From the NCBI RefSeq assembly GCF_000182925.2, contig NW_011929459.1, positions 128,309 through 192,308 of the forward strand: a DNA stretch of 64,000 nucleotides, in the 5' to 3' direction. A model generated the notes under the pieces. That model was not told the DNA's origin. It made no database searches and saw nothing but the letters and a program-made list of their open reading frames with translations. This document shows positions 36,983 to 51,148 of this stretch, piece after piece. The position numbers and the translations under genes were made by a program. How positions within the stretch are numbered: the stretch's first letter is position 1; each line of letters starts with the position of its first letter. Source of the stretch: Neurospora crassa OR74A. Its lineage: Eukaryota > Ascomycota > Sordariomycetes > Sordariales > Sordariaceae.

Positions 36983-37139
36983 AATTTTTAATAACGGATC
37001 TCTTAATTCTAATATCGATAAAAAATATAGTAAAATATAATAAGTAATATAAATTATAGAATTTAGTAAATTATTAAATCTTTAAACATATATTATACTT
37101 ATTAATATTTTAACAAATATATTTATTCGAACGTTATTT
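36983..37139 (+). pseudogene. 5.8S rRNA gene copy 5, RIP-degraded
   Basis: 157 nt, starting aatttttaataacggatctc. CGATGAAGAACG at 37016-37027 reads cgataaaaaata, with four changes. It shares the mutated AAC-to-AAT start with copy 6 only. Confidence 0.93.
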
Positions 37140-37289
37140 TAACTATTAAATTCTACTTACGTTAAAAATCCGTAATTATTTATAGTCCCTTAAAATTAAT
37201 AGTAGGCTCGTTAATTATACTAAATATAATAATTCTATATCGTTATAGTTGTATAGCGGGTTCTTACTGTAAAACCCCCTATTTCTAAA
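37140..37289 (+). other. ITS2, unit 5
   Basis: 150 nt. The hairpin arm is largely lost here (ccgtaattatttatagtccc near 37169). Confidence 0.9.
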
Positions 37290-39126
37290 GTTAACCTCGG
37301 ATTAAGTAGGAATACCCGCTAAATTTAAGCATATTAATAAGCAGAGGAAAAGANNNNNNNNNNNNNNNNNNNNNNNNNNNNNNNNNNNNNNNNNNNNNNN
37401 NNNNNNNNNNNNNNNNNNNNNNNNNNNNNNNNNNNNNNNNNNNNNNNNNNNNNCTCTTTTCTTCTTAATAATCTATTATTTTAAAAATAATTTATTTAGA
37501 AATAGGGTTTAATAGCCGGAAGAGCCTAATACTTCTATTAAATCCGGTATATTCTCAACGTCCCTTAAAAATCCGTAGGAGGGAATAATTCTTATATTAA
37601 ATTGTACTTATAATTATAGTAAATCTCTAAAGTAAATAACTTTTAATTAATAGAATAATATAAATAAAGGAAATTAGTAAAATAGATTTGTAATTTCGAG
37701 AAAAGGATTAACTCTAAAGGTTAAGTATATTGGGCTTTAGGTAAACGCCTTAAGAGTAGATCGCTATTAATCGGGTAACTGGCCGGCGGCTTTCAATATC
37801 CGGGTATAGAAGCCTTTAATAGACTTCGGTCGTCTGGCGTATATTTAATAACTAATTTAGAATTAGTATAGATAAGGGGAATTTGACTATTTAATTAAAA
37901 TATAGTATTATAATAGTTAGAAAGTAGTATTAATGCAATATAATTTCTATTTAGTATTTTAAATATTAAAGTAAAGAAATTTAATTAAGTACAGGTAAAC
38001 GGCAGGAGTAACTATAATTCTCTTAAAGTAACTAAATACTTCATTATTTAATTAGTAATATATATAAATAGATTAACAAAATTCCTACTATCTCTATTTA
38101 CTATCTAGCGAAACCATAACCAAAGGAATAGGTTTAGTAGAATTAACGGGGAAAGAAAACCCTATTAAACTTAATTTTAATTTAATATTATAAAAAGATA
38201 TAGGAGGTATAAAATAAGTAAGAACTTTAACGTTAATAAAATACTACTACTCCTATTATTTTTTTACTTATTTAATTAAATAGGGTTAGATTTTTATCCA
38301 ACTTCTAATTTTAAAGTCCTTCGCGGGCCGACCCAAGTTAAAAACATTATTAGGTAGGGAGTTTAGTTAAGGCGGTACATTTATTAAATTATAATGTAAG
38401 TATCTTAAGGGGGGTTTATAAAGAATAAAAATCTTTAATAGAATAAAAGGGTAAAAGTCCCTTTAATTTTAATTTTTAATATAAATATAAACTATAAAAG
38501 TATAGTTTATTAATTCTTTAATCCTTCGAAATTTGAAGCTAGAGGTGCTAAAAAAGTTACTATAGGGATAATTAGCTTATAGTAGCCAAATATTTATAGC
38601 GACGTTGCTTTTTAATCTTTCAATATCGGCTCTTCCTATTATATTAAAATAGAATTTAATAAATATTAAATTATTTACTTATTAATAAAGAATATAAATT
38701 AAATTTAAATTATTGTAAAATAGGTTAATTTTACCCTATTAATAACTTTATTATAATAGTAATTAAATTTAGTACGAGAGGAACCGCTTATTTAAATAAT
38801 TAGTTTTTACAATTGTCCGACCGGGTAGTACTATAATACTACTATTTACTAAATAATAGTTAAATACTTTTAAATTAAAATTTATATTAAAACGCAATAA
38901 TACCTCTAGTATATTATAGACGTATAAAAATAAGCTCCGGCCTCGTATCTTAGTAGGCGATTCCTCTATTAGTTTTAAAGTAGCTAGCGGTAATTTATAT
39001 ATTATAATTTTAATATACGCTAGATTAAATCCTTTATAAATAATTTAAATATACGAAAGGGTCCTATAAATAATAGAATAACCTTATTATTACAATCTAC
39101 TAAAGGTAAGCCCTCCTTCGCCTAAA
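37290..39126 (+). pseudogene. 28S (LSU) rRNA gene copy 5, RIP-degraded, internal gap
   Basis: Starts gttaacctcggattaag and keeps aatacccgct and a near-canonical aagcatattaataagcagag (37327-37346) up to the gap at 37354. It resumes at 37454, which aligns to 22188 of copy 3. The sarcin-ricin loop at 38771-38784 is AGTACGAGAGGAAC with no change at all, the only intact one in the window, while sequence on both sides is mutated. The gene is 1837 nt as assembled and about 3334 nt by homology. Confidence 0.95.
37354..37453. other. Assembly gap (100 N) in 28S copy 5; ~1597 nt missing
   Basis: The left flank aggaaaaga aligns to 20590 and the right flank ctcttttcttcttaat to 22188 of unit 3, so about 1597 nt of 28S are hidden behind 100 N. 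Confidence 0.96.
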
Positions 39127-40432
39127 TTTCCTAATAAAAAGGTCCGCCTAATAAGCGGGCATTTACTAGGGGGTCCCCCTAAGATTTAATTATTAAAGCC
39201 TAAGAGGGTGAAAGTACTTTACTAGAGGGAAAGTACAAAATAAGTAGGGATAAGAAGGGGACTTAATTAAATTTAACATCTCCCGAATTTAAATAATATT
39301 ACTCTAAGGGTATAAGCGGGTTAAATATAAGGGGTCTACCATACTAATAGCCAACTTATAGAAGGCTCAGTAGCTATATATAATATATACCCAAGGAAGC
39401 GTCAACCAGCGTAATATATATAAGCACAGCCGGGCCGGACCTTTATAAATCTTAGTAACTACAGTAGGTAAAATAGGTAAAAACGATTAACCGAACGGTA
39501 GTAGAATAAGAACGATTAGGTAAACGAATAATTTTTAAATAAATTTACAATTCTAAATAAATAAATATATTCGCAACTGGGTTAGGTATAGCGCTAGGTA
39601 AATAAACGTATTCGAATTATATAAAATAGTATAAAAAAGAGAAGGTAAGTAAATACGTCCGGGCAGGTTAAATATATAAGGTAAGTAGGCGCGTTTAAAT
39701 ATAGAATTTTTATATAAATAGTAACTATATTAGGAAGGTAAGGGCGAAGGCTTGTATAGGGTAGGTAAGAAGGACCGAGAGGCTTAGGGGGGCCAAGGGG
39801 TTGCTTTCCAACTCCTACTAAGAGGGGCTTATTAAAGGAAAGGGTAGGGTGGTAGTAGGAGGGGGTAAATAAATAAAGAAGCTACGTAGTTGAATAAAAG
39901 TATTTATAATTTTTTTATTAAAAAATATAGTAGAGTAGGTAGGAAAAGGTTATATAGGATTATATTTTTATATAAAGTAAAAGTATAAAGGAGGAGGTTA
40001 TCTTTTTAATTTTTGAATAAGCGAGGTAGTAGGTAGGCTACTTAGGCTAGGAATAGTTTAGTCTTTAAGGGGGGAGCGAAAATTTCTTTCTTCTTTTTTT
40101 TTTCCTTTTTTATTTATTTATTTTTTTTCTTTCTTCTTTTTCTCCTCCCTCTTTCTTCTTCCTACTTTTATCCTCTTTATTACTCTTCTTCCTCCCTTTC
40201 CTTTCCTCTCCATCTTCCTTCGTTTTAGTCCTTTTTTTCTTTTCTCTTCCTTTTTCTTTTTTCTTTTTAGCTTTTAACCTCTTTTTAGGGCTTTCCTCTC
40301 TTAATATTTCTTTCCTTATACCTCCAAACCCCCTTCCGTTCCCTTTTTTTATATTATATTTATATAAAAATAAAAAAGTAATATGATTAATATGTAAATA
40401 AAATAAAGAAGGTTCTTATTCTTCTTTTCTTT

Positions 40433-40482
<50 letters not shown>

Positions 40483-42325
40483 TATATTTTTCTTACTTTC
40501 CTTCTACTTTTTTACTTTTATAATATCTTACCCCCTTAGTAAACTTCTTCCTTTCTTTTTCTTTTTATTCTTCTTTTTATCCTCTTATTCTACCTCTAAA
40601 TCTTTATTAAGTAAGGGCGTTTATAAAGTAAATAAATACTTTTAAAATAGTAGGAGCCGGATTATAATAAGGGTAGAGGTTTTTTTTATAAATATAGGAA
40701 GAAGAAGGTATTCGGAGGCGACTAAGTCGATTAATTAGAATTTATACGGTTTTAAATAAATTATTAAGGAAGGGTAGGTAAATAATTAATAGTAGGAAAG
40801 AAGAAAAAGAAGAAAAAAAGAAAAAAAAAAAAGAAATTTTGAAAGTAGTAGAAGAAGAAGGGTAATAGAATTTAGGGGGTATAAATAATTAGTAGAATAG
40901 GTAGGGTATTAAATAGTTTTAATTATATAGGTAGGGAGGATATATTGAAGTTAATATATTAATAAAAAAAATTAAATTAGTAAATATAAAAAGAAAAAAA
41001 TAAGAGTAATATAAATACTTTTAATATAATTATAAAATATTATAAATTATATTAGAAAAAATAAAAAGTAATTAATTTTTTACTTAGTAGAAATATAGTT
41101 TGAGTAGATACTATAGGGTAAGTATATTTACTTTATATAAGAAAGGCGCGGCCGAAGTTAAAAAGGTAGAAGAGGGAAAGGTAGTGAAGGGTAGTATTTA
41201 CCGAATATAGAGTAGGTAAGAACAATTAGGTAAGTAAGGAAAGCGTAATCGACCTTTGGAAACTAAAGTTTTAAAAAGGAAAATTGCGAGTAGGTAGCGC
41301 TTATTAAATATAGGGTAAATAAGAATTATAAGGTAAGTATAATGGACTTATATAAGAAAAGTAAAATTAAAATTAAAAAGAAAAAAGTAGTAGGCGGGTA
41401 ATACTTACTAAATATAGGGTAAGTAGGAATAATTGGGTAGGTAAGGAAGGTGTAATTAATTTAATAAGGAAAGTATAGTTTTTATAAATTTAGAGTGAGA
41501 TTTTTAAGAAGGTACGACCTAATTGAGTAGTTAGGTAACTGTAAATCGATTTTTAAAATTTCCTATATTAAGGAATTTCGTAGGAGTTAAAAAGTTGCAG
41601 TTTAAACCGTTGGGTTGTATTATCCTTAAATTTAAAATTAGAGGGTATATAAAAAGGAGCGGCGGAGAGTAATAAGAAAGAATAAATAATAAAACTATTT
41701 AATCGTCCTTACCTCTAACTCCCTTTTATAGGTATAAATAAAAATATATAGGGCCTACTCTATTTAGAAGCTTTTTGCAAGAGGACTACTCTAACCTATA
41801 GCCTAAGTACCTTCTTATAATAATTTATAAAGGAAATTAAATTCTAATTTATAGAGCGTTATTATTACGTAACTCCTTATAGTTTACTAGGGAATTAATA
41901 TTAATAGCGCGAACTACCTTAATACCATTCTAGTAAAGGTTTTACCTTTATTGGACAGTATTTAAGAAGATCCTATAGGCGCTAAGGAATACCCTATAAG
42001 TATTGAAGGGTAGATTTTATAAATAATTGGCCATTAGTTAAATTTATTTATAAGTTATTAGGGGTATTAATTAATTAAGGAAACCTTCGGGTAAAACCTT
42101 CTATATTAGGCCTCCTCTTAGAGCGTATAAATAGTATACGAAAGGCACTCTATATTCTCCCATCCTCCTACCAACTATATTCTAGGGAATTTAGGAGGGG
42201 AAAGTAGATATATATTTTAAAGTAAGTTCGGCCCTACTATACGAACTTCGGACCGTCTACCTTTATAATTTTATAAATTCTTCTATTCGTTTACGAGTAG
42301 TTAGCCTTTTTAAGTATATAATAAT
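39127..42325 (+). other. Intergenic spacer, unit 5
   Basis: 3199 nt: 3153 fixed plus 46 T at 40434-40479. Polypyrimidine block 40084-40350; sub-repeats from about 41193; candidate promoter at 41643. CpA survivors are frequent in the 3' part (for example ccatcctcctaccaac at 42160-42175). No gene is visible. Confidence 0.92.
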
Positions 42326-44121
42326 TATTTAATTAATTCTATTAATAATTATATACTTATTTCAAAGATTAAATTATATATATTTAAATTTAAGTAATTA
42401 AATTATAAAATTGTAAATAGCTTATTAAATTAATTATAATTTATTTAATAGTACCTTATTATATAGATAACTATAGTAATTCTAGAGTTAATATATACTA
42501 AAAACCCCGACTTTGGAAGGGGTATATTTATTAAATTAAAAACTAATGCCCTTCGGGGCTAATTAGTAATTTATAATAACTTCTCGAATTATATAGCCTT
42601 ATACTAGCGATAGTTTATTTAAATTTCTACCCTATTAATTTTCGACGGTTGGGTTTTGGCTAGCTATAGTAATAATAGGTAATGGAGGGTTAAAGTTTAA
42701 TTCCGGAGAAGGAGTTTGAGAAACGGCTACTATATTTAAGGAAGGTAGTAGGTATATAAATTATCTAATTCTAATATAAGGAGGTAGTAATAATAAATAT
42801 TAATATAGGGCTCTTTTAGGTCTTATAATTAGAATAAATATAATTTAAATCCTTTAACGAAAAATAATTGGAGGGTAAATTTAATACTAGTAGCCGCAGT
42901 AATTCTAGCTCTAATAGCGTATATTAAAGTTATTGAGGTTAAAAAGTTTATAATTGAACCTTGGGTTTAATCCGTTGGTCCGCCTTATTATATATATTAA
43001 TTGGGTCGGGCCTTTTTTCTTGGAGAATTGTATACCCTTTACTAGGTATATTGGAGAATTAGGACTTTTACTATAAATAAATTAAATTATTTAAAGAAGG
43101 CCTATATTCGAATATATTAGTATAGAATAATAGAATAGAATATATAGTTTTATTTTATTAATTTTTAGGATTATTATAATAATTAATAGGGATAATCGGG
43201 GGTATTAGTATTTAATTATTAAAGGTAAAATTCTTAAATTTATTAAAAATTAACTATTATAAAAGTATTTACTAAAGATATTTTTATTAATTAGGAACGA
43301 AAGTTAAGGGATTAAAGACAATTAGATACTATTATAGTTTTAATTATAAATTATACTAATTAAGGATTAGACGGTATTATTTTTTAACCCGTTCGGTACC
43401 TTATAATAAATTAAAATATTTAAGCTCCTAAGGGAATATAGTTGTAAGGTTAAAATTTAAAGAAATTAACGGAAGGGTACTACTAGAGGTAGAGCCTACG
43501 GTTTAATTTAATTTAATATAGGGAAATTTATTAAATTTAAATATAATAAAGATTAATAAATTAAGAGTTCTTTCTTAATTTTATAGGTAGTAGTATATAA
43601 CTGTTTTTAGTTAGTAAAGTAATTTATTTGTTTAATTATAATAACGAACGAGATTTTAATTTATTAAATAGTTTGTATTATTTTAGTAGTACGCTAGCTT
43701 CTTAAAGGGACTATCGGCTTAAGCCAATAGAAGTTTAAAGTAATAATAGGTTTATAATACCTTTAAATATTCTAAGCTGTATGTACGTTATATTAATATA
43801 ATTAATAAATACTCCCTTAGCCGGAAAGTTTAAGTAATTTTGTTAAATTGTATTATATTAGGGATAGAGTATTGTAATTATTACTCTTTAACGAGGAATC
43901 CCTAATAAGCGTAAATTATTAATTTACATTAATTATATCCCTACCTTTTATATATACCGCCCGTTATTACTATTAATTAAATAGTTTAGTAAAGTTTCCG
44001 GACTAATTTAAGGAGGTTGGTAACAATTACTTAAGGCCGGAAAACTATTTAAATTTAGTTATTTAGAGGAAGTAAAAATTGTAATAAAATCTCTATTAGT
44101 AAATTAGTAGAAGGATTATTA
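42326..44121 (+). pseudogene. 18S (SSU) rRNA gene copy 6, RIP-degraded, full length
   Basis: 1796 nt, starting tatttaattaattct and ending ggattatta at 44113-44121. The 530-loop 19-mer at 42884-42902 has five changes (three G-to-A, two C-to-T). The decoding segment near 43954-43970 reads ataccgcccgttattac, losing the CGTCGC. Confidence 0.97.
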
Positions 44122-44312
44122 TAGAATTATAAAACTCTTATAAATTATTATAAATCTTATTTATATAATTACTTTAGCGTTAATAGTCTAGAAAAACCTT
44201 CGGGCCCTCCTAAATCCTTAAGTTTCCCGTTCGTAAGAGGCTACCCGCCGGAATACTAAAACTAAACTCTTAATATTTTATATCTTTTTAAATAAATTTT
44301 TAAATAAATTAA
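44122..44312 (+). other. ITS1, unit 6
   Basis: 191 nt. It keeps aaccttcgggccctcctaa near 44196-44214 and ctacccgccggaa near 44232-44244. Confidence 0.9.
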
Positions 44313-44469
44313 AATTTTTAATAACGGATCTCTTAGTTTTGGCATTAATAAAGAACGTAGCGAAATACGATAAGTAATATAAATTATAGAATTTAGTAAA
44401 TTATTGAATTTTTAAATATATATTGTATTTACTAGTATTTTAGCAAGTATGTTTATTCGAACGTTATTT
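44313..44469 (+). pseudogene. 5.8S rRNA gene copy 6, RIP-degraded
   Basis: 157 nt. CGATGAAGAACG at 44346-44357 reads taataaagaacg: the 5' CG is lost but the 3' ACG is kept, the opposite of copy 1. The following tagcgaaatacgataagtaa (44358-44377) is close to canonical. Confidence 0.93.
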
Positions 44470-44619
44470 CAATTATTAAGTTCTATTTACGTTAGGGATC
44501 CGCGGTTATCCGCGGTCCTTTAAAATTAATAATAGGCTTATTAATTATACCGAGTATAGTAATTCTATATCGCTATAGTTGTACGGCAGGTTCTTACTGT
44601 AAAACCCCCTATTTCTAAG
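44470..44619 (+). other. ITS2, unit 6
   Basis: 150 nt. It contains the best preserved hairpin in the array, gatccgcggttatccgcggtc near 44498-44518. Confidence 0.9.
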
Positions 44620-47600
44620 GTTGACCTCGGATTAAATAGAAATACCCATTGAATTTAAATATATTAATAAGCGGAAGAAAAAAAACTAATAGGGATTGCC
44701 TTAATAATAGCGAATAAAGCAGTAATAATTTAAATTTAAAATTTAACTTCGGCCCGAATTATAATTTATAAAGGAAGCTTTTAGTAAGGTACCTTCTAAA
44801 TCCTTTAAAACGGGGCATTATAAAGGGTAAGAGCCCTATATAGTTGGATACCGATTTAATATAAAGCTCCTTCAACGAATTAAATAATTTAGGAATATTA
44901 TTTAAAATAGGAGGTAAATTTCTTCTAAAATTAAATATTAGCTAAAGATTAATAATATATAAGTAGAGTAATTAAAAAATAAAAAGCACTTTAAAAAAAG
45001 GATTAAATAGTACGTAAAATTATTGAAAGGGAAGTATTTATAATTAGATTTACATTATTCCGATTATCCAGTATTCTTATTAATATATTTAGGATAATTT
45101 AAACTAATATTAATTTTAGTAGAGGGATAAAGGTCCGGGGAATATAGTTCCTCCAGGAATATTATAGTCTTAGGCGTAATACCTTCGTTGGGACCGAAGT
45201 TCGTATATTTATAAGGATATTAGTATAATAGTTATTAACGACCCGTTTTAAAATATAGATTAAGGAATTAAAGTTTTATACAAGTATTTAGGTATAAAAC
45301 CCGTATATATAATAAAAGTGAATATAAGTGAGAGCTTCGGTATATTATTAACCGATTTTAATATATTTGGATAGATTTGAGTAAGAGCGTTAAACCTTAA
45401 ACTTAAAAGATAATAAATTATATTTAGATAGGGTGAAGCTAGAGGAAATTCTAGTAGAGGTTCGTAGTGGTTTTGATATATAAATTGATTATTAAATTTA
45501 AATATAGGAGCGAAAAATTAATTGAATTATTTAGTAGTTAATTACTACCGAAATTTCCCTTAGGATAATAGTATTATTCTTTAATTTTATAAGGTAAAGC
45601 GAATAATTAAGGACTCGGGGGCGCTTTTTAACCTTTATTTATTTTTAAACTTTAAATATATAAGAAACCCTTATTATTTAATTGAATATAAGTATTCGAA
45701 TATATTAATATTAGTAGGCTATTTTTAATAAATAGAATTAGTAATACGGAATAAACCGAACGCAAAGTTAAAGTATTGGAGTAGATATTTATTAAATACT
45801 ATAAAAAACATTAATATATTTTAATAGTAGGATAATAATTATAAAAGTTAAAATTTGCTAAGGATTATATAATAATTTACTTACCGAATGTACTAGCCCT
45901 AAAAATAGATAGCGCTTAAGCGTCCTACTTATATTCCGCCTTTAAGGTAGAAATAATATTTTAAGGAATAGGCGGCCGTAGAAGTTAATAACGAAGTTTA
46001 GGGCGTAAGCCCGGGTCGAACAACTTCTAATATAAATTTTAGTAATAGTAATAAATATTTTAATAAGAATTTGAAGGACCGAAGTAGGGAAAGGTTCTAT
46101 ATAAATAGCGGTTGGATATAGGTTAGTCGATCCTAAACTATAGGGAAGTTCCGTTTTAAAGGGGTACTTGTACTTCGTATAGTAAAAAGGAAGCCGGTTA
46201 ATATTCTAGTACTTAAATATAAGTTTTGTACAGCAATATAATTGAATGCGGAGACGACGGCGGGGGCCTTAGGTAGAGTTCTTTTTTCTTTTTAATAATT
46301 TATTACTTTAAAAATAATTTATTTGGAGATAGGGTTTAATAGCCGGAAGAGCCCAATACTTTTATTAGGTCCAATATATTCTTAATATCCCTTAAAAATC
46401 TATAGGAGGGAATAATTCTTACACTAAATTATACTTATAATTATAATAAGTTTTTAAGGTGAATAGCCTTTAATTAATAGAATAATATAGATAAAGGAAG
46501 TTAGTAAAATAGATCCGTAATTTCGGGAAAAGGATTAACTTTAAGGGTTAGGTATATTGGGTTTTGGGTAGACGTCTTAGGAGTAGATTACTATTAGCCG
46601 GGCAATTAGTTAACGGTTTTTAATATCCGGGTATAGAAGTCTTTAATAGACTTCGGTCGTCTAATATATATTTAATAATTAATTTAAAATTAGTACGGAT
46701 AGGGGGAATTTGATTATTTAATTAAAATATAGTATTACAATAGTTAAAAAATAGTATTAACGTAATATAATTTTTGTTTAGTATTTTGAATATTAAAGTG
46801 AAGAAATTTAATTAAGCGCGGGTAAATAGTGGGAGTAATTATAATTTTCTTAAGGTAGCTAAATACTTTATTATTTAATTAGTAATATATATAAATAGAT
46901 TAACGAGATTCCTATTATCCTTATCTATTATTTAGCGAAATTATAGTTAAGGGAATAGGTTTAGTAGAATTAGTAGGGAAAGAAGACCCTATTGAATTTA
47001 ATTTTAATTTAATATTATAAAAAAATATAAGAAGTATAGAATAAGTAGGAACTTTGGCGCTAGTAAAATATTATTATTCCTATTATTTTTTTACTTATTT
47101 AATTAAGCGGAGCTAGATTTTCGTTTAATTTTTAGTTTTAAAGTCCTTCGCGGGCCGACTTGGGTTAAAAATATTATTAAGTAGGGAGTTTAGTTAGGGC
47201 GGTATATTTATTAAATTATAATATAAGTGTTCTAAGGGGGGCTTATAGAGAATAGAAATTTTTAGTAGAATAAAAGGGTAAAAGTCCTTTTGATTTTGAT
47301 TTTTAGTATAAATATAAATTATGAAAGTATAACCTATCGATCCTTTAGTCCTTCGAAATTTAAGGCTAGAGGTACTAAAAAAATTACTATAGGGATAATT
47401 GGTTTGTAGCGGTTAAATGTTTATAGTAATATTATTTTTTAATCTTTTAATATTAGTTCTTCTTATTATATTGAAGTAGAATTCGGTAAGTGTTAGATTG
47501 TTTATTTATTAATAGGGAATATGAGCTGGGTTTAGATTATTGTAAGATAGGTTAGTTTTACTTTATTAATAACTTTATTATAATAGTAATTAAATTTAGT

Positions 47601-47953
47601 ACGAAAAGAACCGTTTATTTAAATAATTGGTTTTTATAGTTATCTAACTAGGTAGTACTATAATACTACTATCTATTAGATAATAATTAAACGCTTTTAA
47701 ATTAGAATTTATACTAGAATATAATAATACTTCTAATACATTATAAATATATAAGAATAGGTTCTAGCCTTATATTTTAATAAGCGATTCCTCTATTGGT
47801 TTTAAAGTAGCTAGTAGTAATTTACGTATTATAATTTTAATATATATTGGATTAAATCTTTTATAGACGATTTAAATATATAAAAGGGTCTTATAAGTAG
47901 TAAAGTAGCTTTATTATTACAATTTACTAAAAGTAAGCCCTCCTTCGTTTAAA
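44620..47953 (+). pseudogene. 28S (LSU) rRNA gene copy 6, RIP-degraded, full length
   Basis: 3334 nt, starting gttgacctcggattaaat, canonical for its first 14 bases. The sarcin-ricin loop at 47598-47611 reads agtacgaaaagaac, with two G-to-A changes and its CpG kept. The 3' part holds gtaagccctccttcg. Ungapped. Confidence 0.96.
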
Positions 47954-49259
47954 TTTCCTAGTAGAAGGGTTTGTTTAATAAGTAGGTATTTATTAGGGGG
48001 TCCTTTCAAGATTTGGTTATTAGAGTTTAAAAGGGCGAAAGTGCTTTATTAAAGGGAAAGTGTAGGGTAAATAGGAATAGGAAGGGGATTTAATTAAATT
48101 TAATATTTTTTAAATTTAAATAATATTATTCTAAAGGCGCGGGCGGGCTAGGTATAAAGGGTCTACTATATTAGTAGCTAATTTATAGAAGGCTTAGTAG
48201 TTATATATAGTATATACTTAGGGAAGTATTAATTGGTATAGTATATATAGGTATAGCCGGGCCGGGCCTTTATAAATTTTAATAATTATAGTAAATAGGG
48301 TAAGTAAAAGCGACTAATTAAATAGCGGTAGGGTAGGAGCGACTAGGTAGGTAAGTAATTTTTAAGTAAGTTTATAGTTTTAAATAAGTGAATATATTTA
48401 TAACCGAGTTGAGTATGGCACTAAGTAAATAAGTACGTTCGAATTATATAAAGTAGTATAGAGAAGAAAAGGTAGGTAAGTACGTTTAGGCGGGTTAAGT
48501 ATGTAGGGTAGGTAAGCGCGTTTAGGTATAGAATTTTTATATAAATGGTAGTTATATTAGGAAGGTAAGGGCGAGGGTTTATATAGGGTAGGTAAGAAGG
48601 ACCGAGAGGTTTAGAGGGGTTAAAGGGTTATTTTTTAGCTCCTATTAGAAGGGGCTTATTAAAGGAAAGGGTAGGGTAGTAGTAGGAGGGGGTAAGTAAG
48701 TAAAGAAGCTATATAATTAAATAAAGGTATTTGTAGTCTTTTTATTAGAAAATATAGTAGGGTAAGTAGGAAAAGGTTGTACGGGATTGTATTTTTATAT
48801 AAGGTAAAGGTATAAAGGGGGAGGCTATTTTTTTAATTTTTAGGTAGGCGAGGCGGTAGGTAGGCTACTTAGGCTAGGAATGGTTTAATCTTTAGGGGGG
48901 GAGCGAAAATTTCTTTCTTCTTTTTTTTTTCTTTTTTTATTTATTTATTTTTTTTCTTTCTTCTTTTTCTCCTCCTTTTTTCTTCTTCCTACTTTTATCC
49001 TCTTTATTACTCTTCCTCCTCTTTTTCCTTTCCTCTCCGTCTTCCTTCGTTTTAGTCCTTTTTTTCTTTTCTCTTCCTTTTTTTTTTTTCTTTTTAACTT
49101 TTAATTTCTTTTTAGGGCTTTCCTCTCTTAATATTTCTTTCTTTATACTTCTAAACCCCCCTCCGTTCCCTTCTTTTATATTATATTTATATAAGGATAA
49201 AAAAGTAATATGATTAATATGTAAATAAAATAAAGAAGGTTCTTATTCTTCTTTTCTTT

Positions 49260-49305
<46 letters not shown>

Positions 49306-51148
49306 TATATTTTTCTTACTTTCCTTCTACCTTTTTACTTTTGTAATGTCTTACTCCCTTAATAAACTTCTTCCTTTCTTTTTCTTTTTATTCTTCTTTT
49401 TATCCTCTTATTCTACCTCCAAATCTTTATTAGGTAAGGGCGTTTATAAAGTAAATAAATACTTTTAGAATAGTAGGAGCCGGATTATAATAAAGGTAGA
49501 GGTTTTTTTTATAAATATAAGAAGAAGAAGGTATTCGGAGGCGACTAAGTCGATTAATTAGAACCTATACGGTTTTGAATGAATTGTTAGGGAAGGGTAG
49601 GTAAATAATTGATAGTAGGAAAGAAGAAAAAGAAGAAAAAAAGAAAAAAAAAAAAGAAATTTTAAAAGTAGTAGAAGAAGAAGGGTAGTAGAATTTAGGG
49701 GGTATAAATAATTAATAAAATAGGTAGAGTATTAGGTAGCTTTAATTATATAGGTAGGGAGGATATATTGAAGTTAGTATATTAATAAAGAAAGTTAAAT
49801 TAATAAATATAAAAAGAAAAAAATAAAAGTAATATAAATATTTTTAATATAGTTATAAAATATTATAAATTATATTAAGGAAAATAAAAAGTAGTTAGCT
49901 TTTTATTTAATAGAAATATAGTTTAAGTAAATACTATAGGGTAGGCACATTTATTTTATATAAGAAAGGCGCGGCCGAGGTTAAAAAGGTAGAAGAAGGA
50001 AAGGTAGTAAAGGGTAGTACTTACTAAGTATAAGGTAAGTAAGAATGACCGGGTAGGTAAGGAAGGCGTAATCGACCTTTAGAAGCCGAAGTTTTAAAAA
50101 GGAAAATTATAAATAGGTAGCATTTATTAAGTATAAGGTAAGTAAGAACTATAGGGTAAGTACAACAGGTTTATATAAGAAAAGTAAAATTAAAGTTAAA
50201 AAGAAAAAAGTAGTAAACGGATAATATTTACCGAGTATAGGGTAGGTAGGAATAACCGGGTAGGTAAGGAAGGTATAATTAATTTAATAAGGAAGGTATA
50301 GTCTTTATAAATTTGGAATAAAATTCCTAAGAAGGTACAACTTAATTAGGTAACTGGGTAGCTGTAAATCGATTTTTAAAATTTCCTATATTAGGGAATT
50401 TTATAGGAGTTGAAAAATTGTAGCTTAGACCGTCGGATTATACTATCCTTAAATTCGAAATTAGAGGGTATATAAAAAGGAGTAGCGGAGAGTAATAAGA
50501 AAGAGCGAATAGTAAAATTATTCGGTCGTCCCTACCTCCAGCTCCCTCTTATAGGTATAAGTAAAGATATATAGGGCTTACTCTATTTAGAAGCCTTCTA
50601 TAGGAGGGCTATTCTAGCTTATAACCTAAATATTTTCTTATAGTAATTTATAAAGGAAATTAAATTCTAATTTATAGAGCGTTATTATTATATAGCTCCT
50701 TATAGTTTACTAGAAAATTAATATTAATAGTACGAACTATTTTAATACTATTCTAATAAGGGCTTTACTTCTACCGGGTAGTATTTAAGAAAATTTTATA
50801 AATATTAGGGAGTACTCTATAAGTATTGAAGGGTAGGTTCTATAAATAATTAGCCGTTAACTAAACTTATTTATAAACCGCTAAGGGTACTGGCTAATTG
50901 GGGAAGCCTTTAAATAGAACCTTCTATATTAAACCTCCTCTTAAAGCGTATAAATAATATACAAGAAGCGCTCTATACTCTCCTATCTTCTTACTAATTA
51001 TATTTTAAGGAATTTAGGAAAGGAAAGTAAATACGTATTTTAAAATAAGTTCGGCCCTACTATATAAACTTCGGACCGCCTACCTTTATAACTTTATAAA
51101 TTCTTCCGTTCGTTTACAAATAATTAGCCTTTTTAAACGTACAATAGT
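47954..51148 (+). other. Intergenic spacer, unit 6
   Basis: 3195 nt: 3153 fixed plus 42 T at 49261-49302. Polypyrimidine block 48911-49177; sub-repeats from about 50016; candidate promoter at 50466. ggtaggcacattt at 49939-49951 preserves CpA that is lost in the homologous spot of most units. No gene is visible. Confidence 0.92.
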
